Below, piece after piece: positions 9,795-18,659 of a stretch of DNA of 44,170 nt. The DNA comes from Planctomycetaceae bacterium. Lineage in GTDB: Bacteria; Planctomycetota; Planctomycetia; Planctomycetales; Planctomycetaceae. The position numbers and the translations under genes are program-made. The notes beneath the pieces are model-generated. The model was not told the DNA's origin. It saw only the letters and a list, made by a program, of their open reading frames with translations, and did no database searches. Where the stretch lies: the NCBI GenBank assembly GCA_028291605.1, contig JAQGHS010000283.1, forward strand, positions 1 to 44,170. The letters run 5' to 3'. Each line of letters opens with the position of its first letter. Position 1 is the first letter of the stretch.

Positions 9795-9866
9795 GGTGAG
9801 CCGGGTGGCGTAAGTCCCCGGATTCTTCGCACCAACAATCCGGGGGCTTACGCCGCCCGGCTCACC
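9795..9866. repeat. Inverted repeat, family D (GC type) between the two GTPase genes
   Basis: ggtgagccgggtggcgtaagtccccggatt / aatccgggggcttacgccgcccggctcacc, 28 of 30 complementary. Confidence 0.92.
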
Positions 9867-9922
9867 AAGAAGTCATCTTGACCCTAAACTGATCTCTTCT
9901 CGAAAGCCAGCAATTCCCCGCC

Positions 9923-11506
9923 ATGTCGATTAAGACTCAATGGATCCTGCTGTTGGCATGGTTGTCGGTGCCCTTCGTGCTGCTCGGCATCGCGGGATCG
10001 ATGTGGCTGTGGGAACATCATTGGACCTTCTACTACGCTGCCATCGTCGCCTTGGTGACAGGAGTCAGTTGGCCGCTGTTGCGCTTCGTCCAAAAAAACT
10101 GCACACGGCCGCTGGAAAAGCTCAGCGACGAACCCGATCCCAATTGGCCCCCACGGGCCACTCAGGCTTATGCGGATATCGAAGCCCTGGCCTCGCGAGT
10201 TGACGCCGACACCATTCCGCTCGATCAACCCGAAGTCCTGTTTAAGTTGATGCGCGAGGTCCTGGAAGTCGTGGCCAAGCGATATTTCCCAGACTCCGAC
10301 AATCCGGTGCTCGAAACTCCAATTCCGCACGTATTGAAGATCGTGGAGCTCGTCTCGTTCGATCTGCGGGAAGCATTTTCGACGCACGTTCCCGGCTCGC
10401 ACATTCTCACCCTGAATGATGCCTTACGGCTCCATCGTCTGTCCGAATGGTTCCCGACAATCAACCGACTGTATCGCGTGGCCTATCTGGCGGTGAATCC
10501 CGCGGCGGCTCTGGCTCGGGAACTGGCCGGCTACATGCAGGGGAAAGCCATCAATGCATCGGCTCGCGAAACAAAGCAATGGGCTGTGCAGTACGCGATT
10601 CGTCGGGCCGGGTACTATGCGATCCAGCTCTACAGCGGGCAGCTTGTCCTGGACGGTGTCCATTTCCGTCAACCGACATCCTCGACCAAACAGATCCTCG
10701 AACAAGTCGAGCAGCGAGAAACGGCACTGGATGAAGATCCATTACGGATGCTGGTGATTGGGCAGGTCAAAGCGGGCAAATCCAGCTTGATCAACGCGTT
10801 GTTCGGCGAGACACGATCCGCGGTCGACGTCGTCCCCTGTACGATTGGCATCGAGCCGCATCTGCTCGAACGGGACGGCCTGCAGAGCGCGTTGATATTT
10901 GATTCTGCCGGTTACGCGGACGTGGAATCAGCCGGCAAGGCACTCGTTGCTGCCCGTGATCAAATCTTGAAGTGCGATGTCATTCTGCTGGTGTGTTCGT
11001 CCCAAACGGCGGCCCGCGAACCCGATCGACGATTACTGGCCGAGGTGCGGCAGATCTTTCAGGACGATCCCGACAAGTCGTTCCCGGCCTTTCTGGTCGT
11101 GTTGACGCACATTGACCAACTGCGTCCATTTCGCGAATGGACGCCCCCGTACGACATCGAACGACCGCAAAATCCCAAGGCCCAGCAGATCCGCGAAGCG
11201 GCAGACGCGATTTCTGAAGACCTGCAGATCCCCATCGAGCAAGTCATCCCGGTGTGCCTGGCTCCCGATCAGACCTACAACGTCGATGAAGCCCTGGTGC
11301 CCGCCATCATCGAGGCCCTGCCGGAAGCCCAGCGCAGCCGTTACCTGCGTGCGATGCGCGAACATCGCGACGATGCCTATTGGAGTCAACTCTGGGAGCA
11401 GTCGCGGAATGCGGGGCGCGTCGTCGCGAAGCTCGGCATCCACGCGCTGCATCAAGCCGGCCGCAAGCTGGATGAATTGGGCCAGAAGATTTCCAAACGC
11501 CCGTAG
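9923..11506 (+). CDS. Membrane-anchored GTPase with long helical region before the G domain
   Basis: N-terminal TM hairpin (WILLLAWLSVPFVLLGIAG...FYYAAIVALVTGVSWPLL); GQVKAGKSSLINALFG (G1), IFDSAGY (G3), VVLTHIDQL (G4). Confidence 0.8.
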   Translation: MSIKTQWILLLAWLSVPFVLLGIAGSMWLWEHHWTFYYAAIVALVTGVSWPLLRFVQKNCTRPLEKLSDEPDPNWPPRATQAYADIEALASRVDADTIPLDQPEVLFKLMREVLEVVAKRYFPDSDNPVLETPIPHVLKIVELVSFDLREAFSTHVPGSHILTLNDALRLHRLSEWFPTINRLYRVAYLAVNPAAALARELAGYMQGKAINASARETKQWAVQYAIRRAGYYAIQLYSGQLVLDGVHFRQPTSSTKQILEQVEQRETALDEDPLRMLVIGQVKAGKSSLINALFGETRSAVDVVPCTIGIEPHLLERDGLQSALIFDSAGYADVESAGKALVAARDQILKCDVILLVCSSQTAAREPDRRLLAEVRQIFQDDPDKSFPAFLVVLTHIDQLRPFREWTPPYDIERPQNPKAQQIREAADAISEDLQIPIEQVIPVCLAPDQTYNVDEALVPAIIEALPEAQRSRYLRAMREHRDDAYWSQLWEQSRNAGRVVAKLGIHALHQAGRKLDELGQKISKRP

Positions 11507-11518
11507 TATGGCCTGTAA

Positions 11519-11611
11519 GATGGGCACTCTTGCCCGTCTTCGCGGTCGTCCGCGACCTTCGTCTGGCAATCCAACTCGCAATACCAAAAGAGACGGGCAA
11601 GAGTGCCCATC
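11519..11611. repeat. Inverted repeat, family E (hairpin-arm type)
   Basis: gatgggcactcttgcccgtct / agacgggcaagagtgcccatc; each arm contains gggca-NNNN-tgccc. Confidence 0.9.
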
Positions 11612-11670
11612 CTACGACGAAGAATCCCGGGGCTTGCGCAGCCAGTGCGATCGAGATCGAACCAACACGA

Positions 11671-11703
11671 AAAAAGGGAGCAGCCATGGGCCGCTCCCTT
11701 TTT
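11671..11703. terminator. Bidirectional Rho-independent terminator between convergent genes
   Basis: aaaaaagggagcagccatgggccgctcccttttt: gggagc/gctccc stem flanked by A-tract and T-tract. Confidence 0.85.
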
Positions 11704-11736
11704 GATTCTCATTGAATTCAACGCGTCGACGGCAAA

Positions 11737-12246
11737 CTATTCGCCGGGATCAGGTTCGCGGAATGGGAACCGTGCGACGGGGATCAGCGGTTGGGGTGCC
11801 ATCGGGGTGGCCGATTCGCGGAAGGCGAAGCCGTAACAAATGATTTTGCCCGTCGTCAATTCGCCGACATAGACCACGCTGGACGCGGGCGGAATGTTGC
11901 CCGCGGCTGCCAACTGAGCCAGACCGGTCACGATGCAGTAATGAGCTTCCTTCTTGGGATCCGTTCCGAAATCCTGCGGCAAATCGCGGAAGAAGAAGTT
12001 GGTGAACGAATTGTTCGTACGGTTCAACACCGCTCCCTTCAAACTTCCCGTCAGAAAGTCCAGTACGAAGACCGCTTCCAAGGTGTCGATCGCGCCGACC
12101 TGGCAGGTGGTCATAGCGAACTGAGCATCTCGGTCTGTCGCTACGGCCTTGGCTTGTTCATGCGGCCATAACGTCGCAATTCCCAAACCGGCCACCAAAC
12201 CAATTACCAACCACACAGTTCGTTTGTCATTGCCGTGCTGATACAT
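11737..12246 (-). CDS. Hypothetical protein with N-terminal TM anchor
   Basis: Likely start MYQHGNDKRTVWLVIGLVAGLGIATLWPH at 12246, preceded by a gagaga RBS-like sequence; ORF track start at 12309. Confidence 0.65.
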   Translation of the reverse strand: MYQHGNDKRTVWLVIGLVAGLGIATLWPHEQAKAVATDRDAQFAMTTCQVGAIDTLEAVFVLDFLTGSLKGAVLNRTNNSFTNFFFRDLPQDFGTDPKKEAHYCIVTGLAQLAAAGNIPPASSVVYVGELTTGKIICYGFAFRESATPMAPQPLIPVARFPFREPDPGE

Positions 12247-12488
12247 TGATCTCTCCACGTTCACCGCGAAAGACAAGTCATCAACTCCCCCGTACCGAGA
12301 GAGAGCCACAGACCTGGGAAATGTGAATTACGCCGACTTCCAACGAATCTGATCTTACGCCGTTTTCCGCGGCAAGTCTATCCGCGAATCTGGCAATTTA
12401 TTAGAGTGAATTCCTCCGCAGGGAATCGAAATGCGACCTGCGAAGCTGAGCAGATTGTGCGGGCGAAATGACTCCGAACTTAATATCC

Positions 12489-12584
12489 GGTTGATGGGAG
12501 GGCGAGGCGCCCGCCGAGCCGCTTGGTCATTCGAGTCCCGGTAGACTTTGTGGCTCAGCGGGTGCCCCGGCCCTCCCATCAACC
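12489..12584. repeat. Inverted repeat, family F
   Basis: ggttgatgggagggcgaggcgcccgccgagcc / ggctcagcgggtgccccggccctcccatcaacc. Confidence 0.85.
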
Positions 12585-12650
12585 GCAATCGCGTTTGCCA
12601 ACGAAATATCGATTTTCGACCTCGAATAAATCCTTCAGGATCCACACAAA

Positions 12651-13649
12651 ATGCGCGCCGCCTACATTCAACAAACCGGAGCCCCCTCCGTCATTCAATA
12701 CGGCGAACTCCCCACTCCCATCCCCGCGGCCGGTGAGGTCCTCGTCAAGGTTGCCGCCGCGGCAATCAATCCTCTCGACAACTATATTCGCAGCGGAGCG
12801 GTCGCCATGCCGTTGCAGTTCCCTTATATCCCGGGCTGCGATCTCGCCGGAACGGTGGTCGAATTCGGGCCGAATACCAGTCGTTTCAAGGTCGGCGACC
12901 GGGTTTGGTGCAGTAATCAAGGTCTCGCCGGACGTCGCGGGTCACTCGCGGAATTCGCCGCGGTGGGCGAACAGTGGCTCTATCCGACTCCGTCCGCCCA
13001 ATCCGATGTCGAAGCAGCCGCTGGAGCGTTGGTGGGCATCACGGCCCATCTTGGCCTGCATCTGCATGTTGGTCTGAAGGCGGGTGAAGTCGTGTTTGTA
13101 AATGGTGGAACGGGTGGTGTGGGTTGCGCCGTGGGGCAATTAGCCAAAGCGGCTGGAGCCAAGGTCATCGCGACGGTCGGTTCAGCTGCCAAACAAGAAC
13201 TCTGCCGCAGCTGGGGTGTCGATCTAGCCATCAATTATCGTGACGCCGACATGGACGCGCAGATCCAAGCCTTTACGAAGCAACACGGTGGCATCCACGT
13301 CTGGTTCGAAACTCAACGCGAACCGACGCTCGATCGCGCGATCAGCCTGATGGCGTTTCGGGGCCGCCTGATCTTCATGGCCGGACGCGGCGCACGCCCG
13401 GAATTCCCCGTCGGTCCATTCTATGTAAAAGACCTGCGAGCGTTTGGATTCGCCATGTTCAACGCGTCGCCTGCAGAACAACGCGAATGTGCAACCGGCC
13501 TCAACACCTTGTTCGAGCAAGGCCGTTGGAAACCGCAAGTCGGTAAGACGTTTCCCCTGTCCGAAGCCGCCACCGCCCATGCGTTTCAAGAGCAGAATAC
13601 GCTGGAGAAGCAGGGGACTTTGTCGGGGAAGATCGTCCTGATTCCGTAG
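12651..13649 (+). CDS. Zinc-type alcohol dehydrogenase-like / NADPH:quinone oxidoreductase family (MDR superfamily)
   Basis: MRAAYIQQTGAPSVIQYGELPTPIPAAGEVLVKVAAAAINPLD; FPYIPGCDLAGTVVEFGPN; VFVNGGTGGVGCAVGQLAKAAGAKVIATV. Confidence 0.9.
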   Translation: MRAAYIQQTGAPSVIQYGELPTPIPAAGEVLVKVAAAAINPLDNYIRSGAVAMPLQFPYIPGCDLAGTVVEFGPNTSRFKVGDRVWCSNQGLAGRRGSLAEFAAVGEQWLYPTPSAQSDVEAAAGALVGITAHLGLHLHVGLKAGEVVFVNGGTGGVGCAVGQLAKAAGAKVIATVGSAAKQELCRSWGVDLAINYRDADMDAQIQAFTKQHGGIHVWFETQREPTLDRAISLMAFRGRLIFMAGRGARPEFPVGPFYVKDLRAFGFAMFNASPAEQRECATGLNTLFEQGRWKPQVGKTFPLSEAATAHAFQEQNTLEKQGTLSGKIVLIP

Positions 13650-13670
13650 ATCGGATTCAGGAAACGGCTG

Positions 13671-13756
13671 ATGGGATGGTGAGGCTCCTGCCGAACCGCA
13701 AGCGTCAATCGAACGTCGCCAAACTTAGCGGTTCGGCAGGAGCCTCACCCTCCCAT
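13671..13756. repeat. Inverted repeat, family F, copy 2
   Basis: atgggatggtgaggctcctgccgaaccgc / gcggttcggcaggagcctcaccctcccat, 28 of 29 complementary. Confidence 0.92.
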
Positions 13757-13764
13757 GGCCGTAA

Positions 13765-15411
13765 TCATGGCTTGTCAGGCCCCGGCGCAACCTTCGCCGG
13801 ATCAATTTCCAACCCGGTTTTCAGCCGCGAAATATAATCTCGATATTGCTGATCGAGCTGTGTGTAGGCGACCTCGGTCAACTGCATCAGGCTGGGCGGC
13901 TTGGCCCTGACCTTGGGGTTGCGATCGTAAACCGCCGACAAATAGGCAATGAATGCGTCCCGGTAGGCTCCATCATCGTGATGCATAAAGAAGTGCGCCA
14001 GGCCCGATCCCTGGCTGTAGTTCTGCGACCGGTTCGGATCGGACTGAAACGTGTCCATCCCCATACTGCAGAGTTTCTGCAAGGGGACATAGTAATTGTC
14101 GGTCAACAGCCGGTACTGCGCGTTCTGAAACCGGATGTAGTGCGGATCGCCAAGAGAAAACGTGTCCCCTTTGCGATGGAAGGACTCCATGTAGCAGGCG
14201 ATCGCTTCGATGACCCAGAAATCGGATTCGACACCGACCTTGGGGTTGGTCGTATAGGCCTCGGAAAAGAGTTGATGTGTCGCCTCGTGGAACATCGTCG
14301 CCAGGCGTTCTTCCTCCGTGGCTTCCAGATTATGGAAGAAGTGAGCCACGCGCTCATCCGGGATATTACGCTCGCCAGAGAGATAAAGCCCTGAGGTCCC
14401 TTTGACCGTCTGACGCAGCTTTTTCTGCAGCCGGATGATGTACTCGTCTTCCGTGCGGTAGTAATGCACGACGAAGGGATCACTCGCCGTGCCCCCTGCC
14501 GCCGCAGTATTGAACAGCTTTTTCAATTGATCTGGGGACGACAGGAAACCGGCGAATGTCTGGAAGAAGATGCGGTAAAAGTCTTCCAGATGTCGCCCGA
14601 GTTCCACGCCCATTTCCAGGCTGTGGTTGGTATAGATCTTGTAGTGATCGGTCTGAATCACCCAGGCGTGCTGAAAATCCCGCCGGAATTCGGCTTCTCG
14701 CGCCGCCGTCATCCACTTGCCGTCGCAGTACCGTTCACCGTTTTCGTAACGCTCGACTTGTTCCTGACGCAGCCAGCCGTATTTCTCGGTCAGGACATGC
14801 TTCTTCTTCAGCATCTTTTCGGCGTAGATTGTGACCCACTCGTTCCCATACTGCGAATACCCCAGCAACTTGCGAGCAAACTTGTGGTCGGGATTATGCC
14901 GGGCGACTTCCCGCACCAGATCATAGGCGAAGCTGATCATGCCGTTGTCGAGCGCGGTCTTGGCCTTGGCAAATACCTTGTCCGCATATTCCTTCTGCAG
15001 GGCTCGCAATCGCTGCCGCCAAGTCTTTTCCGCCTCGGGCAGATCCTTGGGAATCTCCAGCTGTACCTGACGCGGCAGGTTCTCGCCCTGCAGCACATCG
15101 GGTGGCAACGGCTTCGCCAGTTGACGAACTTCTTTGGCTTCGATCAGCAGGTCGTTGTCATCACAATACTTGGCAATTTCCTCGAGATTGACCGCAAATT
15201 CAGCCTGCAGCTCTTTAATTGAAGCCTTGAGTGCGACCTGAAATTTCTCGCGATTCTGCCGTGTCGTCGGGGCTCGAGCATTGAGTACCGAGACATCAAT
15301 CAGAGGGGCGCAGCAGCACCAGCCGACAACAATCAGACACGCCGATCGCCACCAATTGCTACCGTTCACAGTCCACCCTGATCGCGACACCATAACCTCA
15401 ATCCGACTCAA
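13765..15411 (-). CDS. DUF1570-like putative metallopeptidase, exported
   Basis: 548 aa; HExxH motif in ATMFHEATHQLFSEAY, ESDFWVIEAIACYMESF, HAWVIQTDHYKIYTNHSLEMG. Confidence 0.75.
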   Translation of the reverse strand: MSRIEVMVSRSGWTVNGSNWWRSACLIVVGWCCCAPLIDVSVLNARAPTTRQNREKFQVALKASIKELQAEFAVNLEEIAKYCDDNDLLIEAKEVRQLAKPLPPDVLQGENLPRQVQLEIPKDLPEAEKTWRQRLRALQKEYADKVFAKAKTALDNGMISFAYDLVREVARHNPDHKFARKLLGYSQYGNEWVTIYAEKMLKKKHVLTEKYGWLRQEQVERYENGERYCDGKWMTAAREAEFRRDFQHAWVIQTDHYKIYTNHSLEMGVELGRHLEDFYRIFFQTFAGFLSSPDQLKKLFNTAAAGGTASDPFVVHYYRTEDEYIIRLQKKLRQTVKGTSGLYLSGERNIPDERVAHFFHNLEATEEERLATMFHEATHQLFSEAYTTNPKVGVESDFWVIEAIACYMESFHRKGDTFSLGDPHYIRFQNAQYRLLTDNYYVPLQKLCSMGMDTFQSDPNRSQNYSQGSGLAHFFMHHDDGAYRDAFIAYLSAVYDRNPKVRAKPPSLMQLTEVAYTQLDQQYRDYISRLKTGLEIDPAKVAPGPDKP

Positions 15412-15853
15412 GACGCGGCCTCACAGCGGGCAATTTTTTGGTGACTCATCAACAGAATTGATTCTAGATCGTTTTGAGCTTTGGGAAAAGATGGGTTTAG
15501 AGGTTTGGGATGTGGGATTGTTCATGTCAGTTTTCGGTATTGGATTACAAGCTCGAAGCGCAAGCGAATGCGTTCCTTGTGATCATTCGTGAATGGACTC
15601 GTCGCACCCCATTCCAGCGAATCGACCGGCTGGTTCAAGGTCTTCCCCCGGTCACGACAGCACGTCGAGCACTTTCACTGGCCAGCCAGACCTTTTCCGC
15701 ACATCAGGACCGACCTCAATCCTCTGGCACTGGATTTAAGGTGGCTTACGGCGGGTGGATTGGTTATCTTCAGATCACTTCTGTATGAATCCATTCGGAT
15801 CGCTCACTTGTCGACTTTGGTCTAACGCCCTATTTCGTCTAGGAATCCCCACC

Positions 15854-17791
15854 GTGAAGCATTCCTGCGCCTGCTTTTTCATGCTCCTGTCGACCGTGTT
15901 CCTCTCCGGGTGTGGCCTGAGTTTCCAGGATTTCTCCTCGCCGGACGGCAGCTATTCCGTCAAGATGCCCGGCAAGCCGTCCAAGACAGCGACTCCGGGA
16001 GTTGACGGTGAAGCCTGGGAAGTCGCCACAGGACGTTGGAATTTTGGCGTGGTCAAAGTCAACCTGAAGACAATGAGCGGCACGCTCGATACCGCGCAAC
16101 AAGCCACGGCAGTCGAACTGATGGTGCAAGGGATGGCTTCGGCTTTTAAAGCCACGACCAAATCCTCGACAGCCACCAACCTTAATGGATTTCAGGGCAA
16201 AGAGGCCGAGTTCGCCATCCCGGCCGGTGCCAATCTCGCCACAGGAAAACCAGAACCGGCATCGACTGCCGTATTGCGCTGCTATGTCGTGAATTCGGCG
16301 ATATTCGTCGTCATGGCCCGTTCCAGTAATGCGATCACCAAGGATTCCCCAGAAGTTAAGACCTTCTTTGATTCGTTTAAGCTGAACGCCACCTCGAGTT
16401 CGCCGCCTGGAGGAATGGCCGGAATGCCGGGAGCGGCGCCCTCCGCTGGTACGGCAATGCCCGTTCCAGGAGCGAGTCCCACCGGGATGCCTCCGCCGAA
16501 TCCGAGTGCCATTCCGCCAGGGACTCCCTTTGCCGGGGCCAATCCCGCACCGGTCTCAACACCCATCCCACCACCAGGCACTCCTCTGCCCGGCACAGCC
16601 CTTCCTCCCGGTACTGCCCTTCCTCCCGCAGCCGTACCGCCGGTAAATGGTGGCGCGCCACTCGCTGGTGCCAATCCGATTCCGCCTGCTGGATTGGGCG
16701 CCGCCGCGATCCCCCCGCCGGCAACGCCCCCTGGTACTCCGGCCCCGGGAGCGATTCCCCCCGCCGGAATTCCCAATGGTGGCAATCCCGGCCAGACAGG
16801 GAACGGCACTCCCCAGTTCACTGGCACACCCGTCACAGCAGAAACCAAGCTGATTGTCGGCGACGCGGTCCAGGTCTACTTCAACAACCAGTGGATCGAT
16901 GCAAAAGTGACGCGACTCAGTCCCAATGGCGGCCCAGTGCAAGTTCGCAGCCTGACCAAACCCCCGGTCTGGGAAGTCGTCCCCCGCAACCTCATGCAGA
17001 AGACGGGGAGTTCCGACGCGCCCCAGGTTGCCGCGAACGATTCCCCGCAGACCGATGCGTCAGCCCTGCCCAACTCAAAGGCCGCCGGCGGTTCCGATTC
17101 GAACGACTCGGGCCTGCCCAATTCGAAAGTTGCCGCGAAATCCCGGTCGTCAGCCTTGGCAAAGCCGGCCAGCGATTCGAAGCCTGAAACCGCCAAGAGT
17201 GCGGGTACAGTCAGCCTGGACGGCGCGTCCGTGGACGAGTTGATCAAGATCATCGGTAAGAAAGGTGAGCATCGCAAGATGCAGGCCGTGGAGAAGCTGC
17301 GCGACCATTCCGAGGCGGGCCCCAATTCCGAAGTGGCCAAGAAGATCGTCGACCTGTTGAAGACAGATGAACTCATCGTCCGCGGCGCCATCGCCCAAGC
17401 CCTGGAAAAATGGGCCTCCCCCGAGATCCACGATGCCGTCGTCAAGAACCTGACCGGCGGCACAGCCGAGGTGCGGCAATCGATGATCAGGATCCTGGCC
17501 GCCAGCAATGCCGACGATGCCGCCGAGCGAATCGCTCAAAACCTGACCGACAAAGACGACCGCAAAGTCGCCGTGGAAGCTCTAGTAGGCCTGGGTGAAC
17601 CAGCCCAGGGAGCGGTCATCAAGATGCTCAACCACCGCGACTCCAAGGTCAAAACGGCCGCGTGTGAAATCCTGCAACAAATCGGCTCGGCGGATGCAAT
17701 CACCGCGCTGACCAAAGCCACCAGTGACTGGTCCGGCACAGAACGGCTGGCGGCCCGCAAGGCGCTGAAAACGCTCGAAGCCAAGAAATAG
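15854..17791 (+). CDS. Lipoprotein with Pro/Gly-rich linker, SH3/Tudor-like segment and C-terminal HEAT repeats (GTG start proposed; ORF track 15755)
   Basis: Lipobox VKHSCACFFMLLSTVFLSGCG; PGTALPPGTALPPAAVPP linker; LIVGDAVQVYFNNQWIDAKVTRLSPNGGPVQVRS; C-terminal HEAT-like helices (LLKTDELIVRGAIAQALEKWASPEIHDAVVKNL...). Confidence 0.75.
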   Translation: MKHSCACFFMLLSTVFLSGCGLSFQDFSSPDGSYSVKMPGKPSKTATPGVDGEAWEVATGRWNFGVVKVNLKTMSGTLDTAQQATAVELMVQGMASAFKATTKSSTATNLNGFQGKEAEFAIPAGANLATGKPEPASTAVLRCYVVNSAIFVVMARSSNAITKDSPEVKTFFDSFKLNATSSSPPGGMAGMPGAAPSAGTAMPVPGASPTGMPPPNPSAIPPGTPFAGANPAPVSTPIPPPGTPLPGTALPPGTALPPAAVPPVNGGAPLAGANPIPPAGLGAAAIPPPATPPGTPAPGAIPPAGIPNGGNPGQTGNGTPQFTGTPVTAETKLIVGDAVQVYFNNQWIDAKVTRLSPNGGPVQVRSLTKPPVWEVVPRNLMQKTGSSDAPQVAANDSPQTDASALPNSKAAGGSDSNDSGLPNSKVAAKSRSSALAKPASDSKPETAKSAGTVSLDGASVDELIKIIGKKGEHRKMQAVEKLRDHSEAGPNSEVAKKIVDLLKTDELIVRGAIAQALEKWASPEIHDAVVKNLTGGTAEVRQSMIRILAASNADDAAERIAQNLTDKDDRKVAVEALVGLGEPAQGAVIKMLNHRDSKVKTAACEILQQIGSADAITALTKATSDWSGTERLAARKALKTLEAKK

Positions 17792-17838
17792 ATGGCCATC
17801 GAAAATACCCCAACGGGCTATGAAAGATGCGACTTCTT

Positions 17839-17982
17839 AGGCGAGCGTCCGGCGTAAGCCGGATGGTTGTCTTGCATGTCATGACGGCCGGGGACGTTGA
17901 TTTGCGCAACCCGCTGGACAAATATCGTCAAGGGTTTAGGAAACTCGCAAACTACCATCCCGCTCACGCGGGACGCTCGCCT
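17839..17982. repeat. Inverted repeat, family J (hairpin-arm type with covarying stems)
   Basis: aggcgagcgtccggcgtaagccggatggt / accatcccgctcacgcgggacgctcgcct. Confidence 0.88.
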
Positions 17983-18020
17983 GGGAAAATCTGGCACTGG
18001 TCGGATAAACTACTCGAACA

Positions 18021-18641
18021 ATGCCACTACCAATCGATCTCTGGCTCATTCACCCCGAAGAACGCATGTGCGACGCCTTCCGGTCGCGTTTTGAAGGCCT
18101 GCCCCGCGTCACGGTCATTCAAAGCCGCTTCGAAGACCTCCCGCCGCACGATTGTTTCGTCACGGCGGCGAATGCCTTCGGCATCATGAACGCCGGCATT
18201 GATGCCGCGGTGATCCACTTCCATGGCGAAGACCTGATGCGGCGCATTCAGTACCGTATCATGGATACGTATCTCGGCGAACAGCCCATCGGTACCTCGT
18301 TCATCGAGCCCACCGGGAATCCTCAATATCCGTTTGTCGCACATTCCCCGACCATGCGTGTCCCGGGCTCGATCTCGGGAACCGACAAGGTCTATGCCGC
18401 CACGTGGGCCTCACTGCTAGCCGTGTATCAGCACAATGTCAGCAGCGAGGACAAGATCGACTCGGTGGTCTTTCCCGCAATGGGTGCCGGCTTCGGAGGC
18501 GTTCCGTATCTGGAAGTGGCTCGGCAGATGGCTGTTGCTTATCGACACTATCTGGATCCACCGCATCGAATGGATTGGGATATGGTGATCGGTCGGCAAA
18601 AAGCCATTTGTTATGACGGCAAGCAACAAGTCGTGAATTGA
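18021..18641 (+). CDS. Macro domain-like (ADP-ribose-binding) protein
   Basis: DCFVTAANAFGIMNAGIDAAVIHFHG, PFVAHSPTMRVP, VYAATWASLLAV, SVVFPAMGAGFGGVPYLEVARQMAVAYRHY match macro-domain blocks. Confidence 0.75.
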   Translation: MPLPIDLWLIHPEERMCDAFRSRFEGLPRVTVIQSRFEDLPPHDCFVTAANAFGIMNAGIDAAVIHFHGEDLMRRIQYRIMDTYLGEQPIGTSFIEPTGNPQYPFVAHSPTMRVPGSISGTDKVYAATWASLLAVYQHNVSSEDKIDSVVFPAMGAGFGGVPYLEVARQMAVAYRHYLDPPHRMDWDMVIGRQKAICYDGKQQVVN

Positions 18642-18659
18642 CGGACTTGGCTCGAGGGG

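Noticed and set aside
16594-16632. Direct repeat cttcctcccggtactgcccttcctcccg
   Set aside because: Explained by codon-level repetition of the LPPGTALPP linker in a coding region.
16282-16848. Minus-strand 188-aa Gly/Pro-rich ORF
   Set aside because: Shadow ORF opposite the GC-rich Pro/Gly linker of the HEAT lipoprotein; no independent coding features.
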